Positions 35,531 through 44,065 of a stretch of DNA of 64,000 bases are shown in pieces. The stretch covers positions 62,001 through 126,000 of the forward strand of contig JAJCYM010000089.1 of the NCBI GenBank assembly GCA_029262895.1, written 5' to 3'. The number at the start of each line of letters is the position of its first letter. The first letter of the stretch is position 1. The stretch is from Roseivirga sp. GTDB taxonomy: Bacteria > Bacteroidota > Bacteroidia > Cytophagales > Cyclobacteriaceae. The notes under the pieces were generated by a model. It worked only from the letters and a program-made list of their open reading frames with translations. It did not search any database and had not been told where the DNA came from. A program made the translations under genes and the position numbers.

Positions 35531-37967
35531 CTACTCGTGCCTAAGGGCATTCGTGGGGTTGCCTCTGGAGGTCCTGATTGAAATGGCACTAATGGTGGCC
35601 AGAATCAATCCCAGAATTCCGATTGAGGTGATAAGAAATACCAATGGGTTCATGGGAGTCTGATAGGTGAAATTGCTCAACCATCCCGCAATGAAGTAAT
35701 AGGTTGAGGGAATTGCTACCAACAGTGAAAAGCACTGCGATCTTCAGGTATTTCAGGTTGAGTAGCCACAATATTTGAGACGCAGACGCCCCAAGCACTT
35801 TTCTGATACCAATCTCCTTCACACGTTTTCGAATTACAACTAAAGCCACACCAACTAACCCGGCAATGGAAAGAAAAATTGAAATAGCAGAGAAAAGTCC
35901 CACTAAATCCAAAGTTCTGGATTCCTCCTTGTAAAGGCTCTCAATTCTTCCATCAAGAAAGTAATACTCAAACGAGTTGAGCGGATCAAAGCTCTTATAA
36001 ACCTCTTGAATATGGTCGACTGTCGACTCAAGGTTTCGCCCTTGAGTCTTGATCATTAGAAAGTTGTAGTCATCTGGATAAATCTGCATTATAATCGGCT
36101 TGATTGCCTCATGCAGTGACTTGAAGTGAAAATCTTTGACCACCCCGACAATCGTCCCTGGTTTCATCCTATCATCATCGTCATAGAATATTCGTTTGCC
36201 CAAAGGCTCTTCGAGGTTGAAGTTCCTGGCAGCAGTTTCGTTAATCACATAGCTTATGCCGGCTGAATCTGTGGCGAACGACTTCTGAAAAGGCCGCCCA
36301 TCCAGCATTTCCAGGTCCAATATCTCAAACACATCATAATCAACAAGAAACTCGCCAATCAGAACACTATTAAGTTCGTCCTGATCCCAATAAGAAGGAT
36401 TATAGTTAAACTGCCCCCCGGGGATATTGGAAACTGCGGTAACTCCAATAATACCAGGGTCTGAAAGAAGTTGTGCCTTGACCGCATCCAGACGGGGTAC
36501 AATCTGATCGTCTTCCTTTATTCTTACCACCAAAAGGTTCTCCTTGTCAAAACCCAATTCCTTGTCTTTCATGTAGGTGATTTGATCCTGAATAAAGAAA
36601 CTACCACTAATCAGCAGTACCGACATAAAAAATTGAACCCCCAAAAGCATGTTTCGTGCGCCATTGCCCTTGAGCGAGTTCGGGCTCATTCCTTTCAATA
36701 TTTTTCCCGGATCAATAGAGTTCAGGTAAACGGATGGGTAAAATGCTGCTAATGCTGCTATCGCCAGTGATACACTCAAAAGCGGCCCTAATAAGCCCAA
36801 TGACAATACCATCTCCTTAGATATTTGTCCCTGAACCAGCGTATTGAACTTGGGCAGAAGCGCTAGGGAAAGTCCAATTGCCGCTATTAGAGCGATCAAC
36901 ACAAAGGCAATTGACTCAAAAAGAAATTGGTTAAATAGTTGACCCTTGAAGGCTCCGAGCGTTTTACGAACACCAATTTCCTTGAGCCTTTCAATAGATC
37001 GAGCTGTACTTAGATTGACAAAGTTGATAATAGAAATAAGGAGAATAAAGATTCCCGAAATTCCATAGATATAGATATAGGAATAATCGCTGTTTGAGTC
37101 CAACTCCCATCGAAGATGAGATTCAAGATGAATACTTTCAATAGGCTGTAGGTCAAAGCCGATCTCACCCGCTTCCATTCTGCGATACGACTCCCTCATA
37201 CCTTCGCTGTTGGCCGGAATATACTTGGTGAGCCATTGTGGTAACCGACCTTCAAGCCGGTCAACATCAACTCCAGGTGCCAATTTCAAATAGTTAAAAT
37301 GACCAAAATCTCCCCATTGAAACCAATTACCATTTGGATTGAAAGCCTTAGAAGTAATATAGGATATCAGATAGTTAAAACGAAAGTGTGAATTGACCGG
37401 TGGATCTTTCAACACTGCCACTACCTCCAATGGGCTCTCATCATTGCCGAAAGCCAAAAACTTTCCAATTGGGTCTTCGGTCCCGAAAAATCTGGTGGCC
37501 ATAGATTCGGATATTAGTACGCCACCGATCTTCTTAAGTACAGAAGCCTCCCCAGACATAAACTCAAAGGAAAAGACATCAAAAAAAGTGGTATCGACCA
37601 AATACCCTTCCGGTTCTTCAAAGACGTTGTTGTTTTCCTTATTTATAAATCTGGTAGTTGTTTTTGTAAGTCCAGGACCGTAGACCGGTGATAAACTTAC
37701 CGCAGCCTCCACCTCTGGGAAGTCGGCCTTCAGGGCTTGCGCCATAGGATGAGGAGTACGCGTTTGCGGATTATCGCTCATCCAGGCGATGCGGTAAATA
37801 TCTTCTGATCTTTCATGAAAAGAGTCGAATGAAAACTCTTGCCTGATATGTAGGTAGATCAGCGTTGAAAGCGTGATGGCCAAGGTCAATCCCACCACAT
37901 TGATCAATGAGTAAAGTGGGTTTTTAAATAAGACCCGAATGAAGATTTTGAAGTTGTTGTTGAGCAT
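35531..37967 (-). pseudogene. Orphan ABC permease without prefix, single-base frameshift near C-terminus
   Basis: The main frame from ATG 37967 reads as a normal unprefixed permease (MLNNNFKIFIRVLFKNPLYS...) through FtsX domain 1 (RLKEIGVRKTLGA) and most of domain 2 (RVKEIGIRKVLGA), then leaves the family after LKIAVLF and would stop at 35589. The correct ending (LVAIPSTYYFIAGWLSNF ... NPTNALRHE, stop 35531) continues in another frame. Removing one base from the T4 run (A4 on +, 35728-35731) restores LKIAVLSLLVAIPSTYY with the spacing of the paralogues. Either a recent mutation or a homopolymer sequencing error; the gene has its own terminator. Everything else looks intact. Confidence 0.85.
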
Positions 37968-38359
37968 TGCTTTTATGTTTCATGAAAGCTATGCCCTTGT
38001 GGTACTCAAATATGCATCACCCGATCAGATTGGCGTACAATCCGATCCGATCGAACGTGTCAAAGGTCACGTTCTTCCACCCCCTATCCCCGCCAGCGGG
38101 GGACAAGTCGGAGGTATTATTGGCAATGACAGATTTATTTGATGAATTGCATTATTATTCAAGTTGGAGCATTTGACTTATACAAGATCATAAGTCTGAG
38201 GTCAAATTATATCCAAACCAAATGTCAAAAACTATCAACTCAAGTCGGAGTGACATATTGTCCCCCGCTGGCGGGGATAGGGGGTGGATTTCCGATCCGT
38301 TCAAATGTCACAGACTGCCAAATCCCAAGTCATTCGGTGACTTGAAGTCACCAGATGAC
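37968..38359. other. Repeat-rich intergenic region
   Basis: This 392-bp gap is filled by a GC-rich inverted repeat (38077-38287), a direct repeat beginning TCCGATCCG (38041 and 38291) and the hairpin at 38328. Short ORFs on the + strand span the repeats but show no codon or protein features of a gene. Confidence 0.6.
38077..38287. repeat. Long inverted repeat with ~30-bp GC-rich arms
   Basis: The left arm 38077-38106 (core CCCCGCCAGCGGGGGACAA) is matched by its reverse complement at 38259-38287 with a one-base length difference in a C/G run. The arms are far richer in GC than the surroundings and are separated by about 150 bp. Each arm also contains a small palindrome (CCCCGCCAGCGGGG). It probably forms a cruciform or strong RNA structure. 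Confidence 0.7.
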
Positions 38360-38360
38360 T
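38328..38360. repeat. 16-bp-arm hairpin, copy 2
   Basis: AGTCATTCGGTGACTT, one G, then a reverse complement with two mismatches. It is closely related to 15958-15990. Its edge touches the stop codon of the AraC-type gene (38360-38362), again directly downstream of a minus-strand gene. Confidence 0.7.
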
Positions 38361-39505
38361 CACTGTCGAGTATCCCGAAACTCAGAAGGTGTCTGTCCAC
38401 TCACCTTTTTGAATGCGGTGTTAAAGGTAGATTTCGAATTAAAGCCAGCCATTTCAGCTACTTCTTCAATTTTTAAATGTTCCTGCTCCAGAAGGATCTT
38501 TTTGGCTTCATCGATACGCAACTCGTTGATATAATCCTGAAAGGATTTGCCTATTATCTCATTCAAGTATTGAGAGACATGATGATTTGAGGTTCCTACT
38601 TTTTGCGAAAGTGCGGCCAACGAAAGTTCGCTATCAAGAAACACTTGCTCCTGATTCATCAAGGTTTCAAGCCGTCCTCCGATTTGATCCTTACGCTCCT
38701 GGGTCAGGGAAGACCTGGCGTATTTACTCCCATTCTTCACCCCCGAAAGACGGTCACTCAAAATCTTGTAACCAACGAAGTATATGATAACGGTTTCCAA
38801 AACTGCGCTCATATGGTCCTGGACATCGCGCAAACCGGTAAAAGATTTAACAAACCAAAAGGTGAAATTCACTAGGCCTAGCAGTAAAAAATAAGTCAAC
38901 CATCGAATATCTTTGGTGGCGCCCTTGAATAGTTTCAGACCACCTGTCTTGACAGCATCTACAATGGCCTTTAAACTAAAGAGGATATAAATGAGGGTAT
39001 ATATTACACTGATGGGGTTGATGTAGGCCTTGATTCCAAGTGGATCTGGGTCAATTATCTCCTGATAATCCAGCTTCTCCATGGCCGGATAATAAGCATC
39101 CACATAGGCATTGAACTTATAGTCTTGCCCCTGGACAAAAAAGAAGACCATATAAAGTGTATAGAACACAAAGGGCAAATAATGAAGTATTTTCCGCTTT
39201 GGTAGCTCACGGCCTATAAAAGAGAGGATCAGAAAATAGAGAATCGGGCCGGAAAGAAAATTGGTGGGCTCAGAGTAATCAACCAACCAAAGGGTGTGAA
39301 CAATCAGACCACTGTAGCAAAGGAATACCTCCAGCAAAACAACTGCATTGATCAACAAAAACAATCCCAGGAAAGTGTTTTTCGGATTGAGCCTGTTGGA
39401 TTTCTTTAAAAGAAAAATGGAGAAAAAGAACCCCTGAACGATTCCCAGGAAAATGATAAAGGCAAAAATATCAAGCCGTTGAGGAATCAGTTCCTGGTAA
39501 TTCAT
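38360..39505 (-). CDS. AraC family regulator with multi-helix membrane sensor
   Basis: 381 residues. About seven hydrophobic helices cover 12-250 (FAFIIFLGIVQGFFFSIFLL, LGLFLLINAVVLLEVFL and others). The C-terminal ~110 residues form an AraC double helix-turn-helix: LSLAALSQKVGTSNHHVSQYLNEIIGKSF, then IDEAKKILLEQEHLKIEEVAEMAGFNSKSTFNTAFKKVSGQTPSEFR. This membrane-bound type is common in Bacteroidota and may respond to a signal in or across the membrane. It is transcribed alone on the minus strand. Its target is unknown; the permease array just downstream is a possible but unproven one. Confidence 0.9.
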   Translation of the reverse strand: MNYQELIPQRLDIFAFIIFLGIVQGFFFSIFLLKKSNRLNPKNTFLGLFLLINAVVLLEVFLCYSGLIVHTLWLVDYSEPTNFLSGPILYFLILSFIGRELPKRKILHYLPFVFYTLYMVFFFVQGQDYKFNAYVDAYYPAMEKLDYQEIIDPDPLGIKAYINPISVIYTLIYILFSLKAIVDAVKTGGLKLFKGATKDIRWLTYFLLLGLVNFTFWFVKSFTGLRDVQDHMSAVLETVIIYFVGYKILSDRLSGVKNGSKYARSSLTQERKDQIGGRLETLMNQEQVFLDSELSLAALSQKVGTSNHHVSQYLNEIIGKSFQDYINELRIDEAKKILLEQEHLKIEEVAEMAGFNSKSTFNTAFKKVSGQTPSEFRDTRQ

Positions 39506-39509
39506 AGGC

Positions 39510-39542
39510 TAAAGATACATAGACATTTTACACCCAAGCAAA
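39510..39542 (-). promoter_or_regulatory. Possible promoter of the AraC-type gene
   Basis: On the minus strand TTTG (+ 39539-39542), a 21-base spacer, then TATCTTTA (+ 39510-39517), one base off TAnnTTTG. The -7 box ends only four bases before the ATG, which would give an almost leaderless mRNA. Confidence 0.35.
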
Positions 39543-39562
39543 ACCTCAACCTCCAAGAGATT

Positions 39563-40357
39563 TTAATTTTTTAACAAAGGTGAGTGTTGAAATACAACGA
39601 TTTGTTGACCCGATTTAATTTGTGATTTAGAAAACTTATAAAGATTTGAACTGAGTTTGAGCACATTGGGTTTGCCGACAAGATAAGGATCAATGGGACC
39701 AAGATCCTGTGGCTTTCCGGGTCTGGTTTCCAGAGCTTCAATCTTATAGTGCATCGGTATAATGACTCTTGGATTAACCTGACTTAGCACCTCTGCCAAC
39801 TCTTCTTTTTTGAGAATGTGATATTCTGCATCAATCGGCACCATCAATAAATCCACGCCCTTAAGACTTTCAACATTTTCGGGAAATAACGGCCCGTTAT
39901 CTCCCAAGTGAGCAATCTTCAACCCGGCAACGGTAATGATCCATATCGTATTTTTCTGTCCAAACTCCTTGCCATAAGGGTCTGAATGTTTTCCTGTAAT
40001 CCCTTCAACTTTTATATCGCCAACTTCAAAGGTGCCCGGATCTGTGTGCATCGGGATCTGCCCCTTCCAATATGGGTTCCTTTTGATAAAAATACCCCCA
40101 TCATGATCATAATGAGGGTGTGTGCTGAAAATGGCATCGGCTGTTTGGCCTTCAGGAAAATTATAGCCTATCCATACCTTATCGGCAAAGGGGTCTAGCA
40201 GTAAGGAAGCTTCAGCAGTGCTCACCTTAAAGGAAGCATGTCCTATATATTCAACCAAAACCTCGTCCTTCTTTATTTCGGATTGGGCCTTTGTTGATTT
40301 TACAATCACAAACATCATACATAAAGTGAGTAGAGCAAAGAATGATAATTTGTGCAT
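39563..40357 (-). CDS. Secreted metallo-beta-lactamase-fold hydrolase (UlaG-like)
   Basis: 264 residues from ATG 40357. Longer reading frames start inside the terminator hairpin of the upstream gene and are rejected; from 40357 the protein opens with a clean signal peptide (MHKLSFFALLTLCMMFVIV). The metal-binding motif HPHYDHDGG is present, with later HLGDNGP and PMHYKIEALE supplying further ligands. The layout fits the UlaG/YtnP-like branch of metallo-beta-lactamase-fold hydrolases acting in the periplasm. The substrate is unknown. Confidence 0.82.
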   Translation of the reverse strand: MHKLSFFALLTLCMMFVIVKSTKAQSEIKKDEVLVEYIGHASFKVSTAEASLLLDPFADKVWIGYNFPEGQTADAIFSTHPHYDHDGGIFIKRNPYWKGQIPMHTDPGTFEVGDIKVEGITGKHSDPYGKEFGQKNTIWIITVAGLKIAHLGDNGPLFPENVESLKGVDLLMVPIDAEYHILKKEELAEVLSQVNPRVIIPMHYKIEALETRPGKPQDLGPIDPYLVGKPNVLKLSSNLYKFSKSQIKSGQQIVVFQHSPLLKN

Positions 40358-40381
40358 CTGGATGTGAATTTGACTCAACAT

Positions 40382-40410
40382 AAAAAAAGCGATGGATAAT
40401 TCCATCGCTT
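40382..40410 (-). terminator. Rho-independent terminator of the DinB-like gene
   Basis: The stem AGCGATGGA / TCCATCGCT with a four-base loop is followed on the minus strand by a T7 run. It lies 24 bases after the stop of the gene at 40434 and immediately before the hydrolase start. Confidence 0.85.
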
Positions 40411-40433
40411 ATGTGATCAATGTCAAGAGACAG

Positions 40434-40931
40434 TTATCTATAATTAGGTGCAGCTACATTATTCATCCTCAAATAAATAATCATTTGACCCCTGTGATGG
40501 GCGTTGTGATCCAGATAGCTTATGATTCCTGCTGTCAAGCTTGGGTTGTTTTTGGCGGCCATAATGACCTTTTCCATTTCGTCAAACTGCTCATTGGCCC
40601 ACTTCACCAGCTCTGCCTTGCTCTTACTTCCCTCATTTCCAGGGCTCCAGGCTGCATTGGGATTTCCCCCAAATAATCTTCGATAATAATCAACCGAATA
40701 GACGACATGATAGGCCTGCTCTTTAAAACTTCGAACTCCGTCATCTGGCTTAAAATTGTACTTACCCTCAGGCATGGTGCTGATCACTTCAACAGTAAAT
40801 GCCTTTGTGGCAGCCAGTCTTTTTTGAAGCCAATCATAGTCGCCTTCCTTATGACTGGCACTTGTCAAAAGCGTCAAAATGCCCATCATGCCGATAAATA
40901 AAACCGGCATATAGATCAATCTAAATTTCAT
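40434..40931 (-). CDS. DinB family protein with signal peptide
   Basis: 165 residues. A signal peptide (MKFRLIYMPVLFIGMMGILTLLTSA) precedes a DinB/YfiT-like four-helix bundle. Its metal ligands are suggested by YHVVYSVDYY (mid-protein) and the C-terminal NAHHRGQMIIYLR. DinB proteins are putative metal-dependent enzymes, often thiol transferases; the exported form here is of unknown role. A single gene between recF and its own terminator. Confidence 0.85.
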   Translation of the reverse strand: MKFRLIYMPVLFIGMMGILTLLTSASHKEGDYDWLQKRLAATKAFTVEVISTMPEGKYNFKPDDGVRSFKEQAYHVVYSVDYYRRLFGGNPNAAWSPGNEGSKSKAELVKWANEQFDEMEKVIMAAKNNPSLTAGIISYLDHNAHHRGQMIIYLRMNNVAAPNYR

Positions 40932-41052
40932 AAATGTGTTGGTTGGGTTGCTAATCTGTTCTTATACGTAAGAAATAACCTAATAAGTTGTCCTCCTCAA
41001 AGAATTTAAAGAACAACAGTCTGAATGGCATACATAATCAATCGATGAAAAT

Positions 41053-42156
41053 TTATTCAAGGGCCTTCAGGTTTCCGTCTTTAACCTCAAAAAACTTCAC
41101 CTCATGGTCAATATCCTCGAAAATGCTCAAGGTGCGTTCCGGCCGAGCATCAGTCACAAAGATTTGCCCGAAGGCATCTGAGGCCACCATTTCCATCAAT
41201 TTGGTAATACGGAAGTCGTCAAGTTTATCAAAGACATCGTCTAACAAAAGAAGGGGCTTAATGCCCTTTTCTTTTTCGATAAAGTCAAATTGCGCCAATT
41301 TCAAAGCAATCAAATAGCTCTTTTGTTGCCCTTGAGAACCGAACTTTCGGATCAGTCTCTTGTCCATCAAAAAATGGAATTCATCTTTATGAACACCAAT
41401 GCTCGTGCGTTTCAAAATCAGGTCTTTTTGACGGCTCTCCTGGATTAACTGTTTAACGTCTAAATCAAAGTGTGATTCATACTCCAAATTTACCTTCTCA
41501 CTTTTTTCTGACAGATTAGCATAATGTGTTGAAACCAAGGGTTGGAAACGTTTAATAAACTGTTTCCGAACCTTGTAGACTTTGGTTCCAAGTTCAATGA
41601 CCTGATCATCATATTGCTGCAGCAGGTCCTTGTCTACATACTCCTTCTCCGCAAACTGCTTGAGCAAGCTGTTCCGCTGCTTGAGCACATGATTATAGGT
41701 AATCAGATTTTGGAGATAAGTCTGATCCGTTTGTGATATAATCGCATCAAAAAACTTCCTGCGGTCTTCGCTACTGCCGCGAATCACATCTGTATCGTTA
41801 GGTGCGATAAGCACCACAGGAAATTTTCCAATATGTTCGCTGGCCTTACGATAAGGCTTGTCGTCCAGCTTTACCAGCTTCTTTTTGCCAAGCTGCATGC
41901 CACACAGCACCTGGCGCTTTTTATCCTCTAAAAGAAACTCTCCCTTTACTGAAAACACTGACTGATCATGCTGAAAACACTGATTATCTTGAGGGGTGAA
42001 TGCACTTTTGGTAATGGACAGATAGTAAATGGCATCCAGCAAATTGGTTTTGCCGCTTCCGTTCTTGCCCACAAAGCAGTTCACCTGTTCTGAAAACTGC
42101 ACATCTGCCTGCTTATAGTTTTTGAAATGGTTTATCCGCAGATTTTCGAGGTGCAT
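41053..42156 (-). CDS. recF: DNA replication and repair protein RecF
   Basis: 367 residues, normal length. Walker A GKNGSGKTN (residues 30-38), the ABC-type signature FGSQGQQKSYLIALKLAQ, and Walker B PLLLLDDVFDKLD near residue 310. RecF binds gapped DNA with RecO and RecR and helps load RecA at stalled forks. Here it is not next to dnaA, dnaN or gyrB, as is usual outside that classical cluster in Bacteroidota. It is divergent from pdhA. Confidence 0.96.
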   Translation of the reverse strand: MHLENLRINHFKNYKQADVQFSEQVNCFVGKNGSGKTNLLDAIYYLSITKSAFTPQDNQCFQHDQSVFSVKGEFLLEDKKRQVLCGMQLGKKKLVKLDDKPYRKASEHIGKFPVVLIAPNDTDVIRGSSEDRRKFFDAIISQTDQTYLQNLITYNHVLKQRNSLLKQFAEKEYVDKDLLQQYDDQVIELGTKVYKVRKQFIKRFQPLVSTHYANLSEKSEKVNLEYESHFDLDVKQLIQESRQKDLILKRTSIGVHKDEFHFLMDKRLIRKFGSQGQQKSYLIALKLAQFDFIEKEKGIKPLLLLDDVFDKLDDFRITKLMEMVASDAFGQIFVTDARPERTLSIFEDIDHEVKFFEVKDGNLKALE

Positions 42157-42246
42157 TAATTCCTATATGGGGTTTTTGTCTTATTTTCGCAATCCGTTTT
42201 TAAAGGATTGACAATAAAGGGTGATCACCCTCCAAAGATACTGCAA

Positions 42247-43278
42247 ATGGCTGCAACTAAGGGAACAACAAAAGCAAAAGCAAACAAGAAGTCTAAGTTT
42301 TCGAAAGAGACTTATATGTTTTGGTTTGAAAACATGCTGCTGATGAGACGGTTTGAGGAGAAGGCCGGTCAGTTGTATGGTCAACAAAAAATCAGAGGTT
42401 TTTGTCATTTATATATAGGACAGGAAGCCTGCGCAAGTGGAGCCGTAACTGCCCTCACTCCGGATGACAAGTGGATTACAGCTTATAGAGACCACGGGCA
42501 ACCCCTGGCACTCGGAACAGACCCCAATAAAATCATGGCTGAACTCATGGCCAAGGAAACGGGCATATCAAAAGGTAAGGGTGGTTCAATGCATATGTTT
42601 GATAAGGAGCATAACTTCTTTGGTGGACATGGCATTGTTGGAGGCCAGATACCATTAGGTGCGGGCATCGCTTTTGCCGAAAAATACAACAAGACCAAAA
42701 ACCTGTGCATTACCATGATGGGTGATGGTGCAGTACGTCAAGGGGCCTTTCACGAAGCCCTCAACATGGCCATGACCTGGAAGCTTCCTGTAATTTTCGT
42801 AATTGAAAATAATGGCTATGCCATGGGTACTTCTGTGGAGAGGACATCAAATGTCCGCGAGCTTTATAAGTTGGCTGAGTCTTATGACATGCCATCGGCC
42901 CCTGTGGATGCCATGAACCCTGAAAATGTTCACGTTGCTGTGGAAGAAGCTGCCGCCCGTGCAAGAAGAGGTGATGGACCCACCTTGCTCGAATTCAGAA
43001 CTTATAGGTATAAAGGACACTCCATGTCGGATCCTGCCAAATACAGATCCAAAGAAGAGCTGCAGGATTATAAAGACAGGGATCCGATAGAATATGTGAG
43101 GTCTGTAATTCTGGAAAAAAAGTATGCAACCCCTGAAGAATTGAAGGGCATTGATGATAAGATTAAGGCCCAGGTGGCAGAAAGTGTAAAGTTCTCAGAG
43201 GAGTCAAATTATCCTGATCCTTCAGAGGCGTATAAAGATGTATATACGCAAGAGGATTACCCTTACATTATGGACTAA
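42247..43278 (+). CDS. pdhA: Pyruvate dehydrogenase E1 component, alpha subunit
   Basis: 343 residues from ATG 42247; a TTG at 42208 would add a non-conserved tail. Thiamine-diphosphate motif GDGAVRQGAFHEALNMA...NN at about residues 160-190. LYIGQEACASGA, the RDHGQPLALG segment and the RYKGHSMSDPAKYRS loop are hallmarks of the E1-alpha of pyruvate dehydrogenase. It decarboxylates pyruvate and passes the acyl group to E2; the E1-beta and E2 genes are not in this window. A TATTTTCG sequence at 42182-42189 is one base off the -7 box. Confidence 0.95.
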   Translation: MAATKGTTKAKANKKSKFSKETYMFWFENMLLMRRFEEKAGQLYGQQKIRGFCHLYIGQEACASGAVTALTPDDKWITAYRDHGQPLALGTDPNKIMAELMAKETGISKGKGGSMHMFDKEHNFFGGHGIVGGQIPLGAGIAFAEKYNKTKNLCITMMGDGAVRQGAFHEALNMAMTWKLPVIFVIENNGYAMGTSVERTSNVRELYKLAESYDMPSAPVDAMNPENVHVAVEEAAARARRGDGPTLLEFRTYRYKGHSMSDPAKYRSKEELQDYKDRDPIEYVRSVILEKKYATPEELKGIDDKIKAQVAESVKFSEESNYPDPSEAYKDVYTQEDYPYIMD

Positions 43279-43309
43279 TAATTAACCAGTTCTTTTTCAA
43301 CATTTTCCT

Positions 43310-43317
43310 TATATTTG
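43310..43317 (+). promoter_or_regulatory. -7 promoter box (TATATTTG)
   Basis: Perfect match to TAnnTTTG, 18 bases before the ATG of the TPR gene. No clear -33 TTTG is seen, only a T-rich stretch at the right distance. Confidence 0.5.
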
Positions 43318-43335
43318 CGACCTAATTTGCAAGTG

Positions 43336-43998
43336 ATGGCGAAGAATACGAGTACAGGCAAGGAAAAAGTCTCAGGAGAAGAGTTCATTGAAAAGAACCA
43401 AAAGGCGTTTAGCATTGTGCTATTCGTTATTATTCTTGTGGTAGGCGGTATCTTTCTGATGCGCTACCTTAAGAGTAACAAGAACAATGATGCTCAGGCA
43501 GAAATTTTTCAAGCGCAATTCTACTTTGAGCAAGACAGTCTTGATCTGGCTCTCAATGGAGATGGTAGAAATCTGGGCTTCTTGAGCATCATCGATATCT
43601 ACGGCAATACCGAAGCTGCTAATCTGGCCAACTTCTATGCAGGAGCAATTTATCTCAAGCAGAGGAATTACCAGTCGGCAATCAGTCATTTGCAAAATTT
43701 CAGCAGCACCGAAGAAATTATACAGTCCAGAGCCTACTCCTTATTAGGCGATGCTTATATGGACGATGGAAACTTTAGTAATGCAGCTACCGAGTATGGC
43801 AAAGCTGCCAACACTGCTGATGATAAATATTACTCTCCTACCTATTTAATGAAGCAGTCTTTGGCTTATGAAAAAATGGTAGACTATACATCAGCCATTG
43901 CTTCATTGGATCAAATTCTTGACAAATATTTTGGAGCGAACGAATATAACGAGGCTAGAAAACAGAAGGCGCGCCTGGAAGGTCTTGCTTCGCGTTAA
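43336..43998 (+). CDS. TPR-repeat membrane protein
   Basis: 220 residues from ATG 43336; the longer TTG-initiated frame runs into the promoter. A single membrane helix (AFSIVLFVIILVVGGIFLMRYL, ~25-46) follows a short basic cytoplasmic segment. The remainder carries tetratricopeptide units (ANFYAGAIYLKQRNYQSAISHL, SLLGDAYMDDGNFSNAATEYGKAA, KQSLAYEKMVDYTSAIASLDQIL). The layout resembles YfgM-type proteins that work with the secretion machinery. In Bacteroidota this gene is usually next to ribH, as here. Function is inferred from layout only. Confidence 0.85.
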   Translation: MAKNTSTGKEKVSGEEFIEKNQKAFSIVLFVIILVVGGIFLMRYLKSNKNNDAQAEIFQAQFYFEQDSLDLALNGDGRNLGFLSIIDIYGNTEAANLANFYAGAIYLKQRNYQSAISHLQNFSSTEEIIQSRAYSLLGDAYMDDGNFSNAATEYGKAANTADDKYYSPTYLMKQSLAYEKMVDYTSAIASLDQILDKYFGANEYNEARKQKARLEGLASR

Positions 43999-44021
43999 CA
44001 GATTAAAAAACATTAACAAAG

Positions 44022-44056
44022 AAGGTAAGGCCCAAAAGCTTTACCTTTTTTTATTT
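44022..44056 (+). terminator. Rho-independent terminator
   Basis: The stem AAGGTAAGGC / GCTTTACCTT (one G-T pair), with a six-base loop, leads into a T-rich tract to 44056. It lies between the TPR gene stop (43998) and the ribH ATG (44066), so ribH either has its own promoter or relies on read-through. Confidence 0.75.
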
Positions 44057-44065
44057 TTACAACCT

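Noticed and set aside
37939-38476. Several 60-90-codon + strand frames
   Set aside because: They run through inverted and direct repeats and the antisense of the AraC gene; no protein features.
40358-40405. Upstream extension of the metallo-hydrolase reading frame
   Set aside because: The added start lies within the terminator stem of the DinB gene, and the signal peptide only begins at 40357.
42208-42246. TTG-initiated extension of pdhA
   Set aside because: It overlaps the likely promoter region, and the conserved E1-alpha sequence is complete from ATG 42247.
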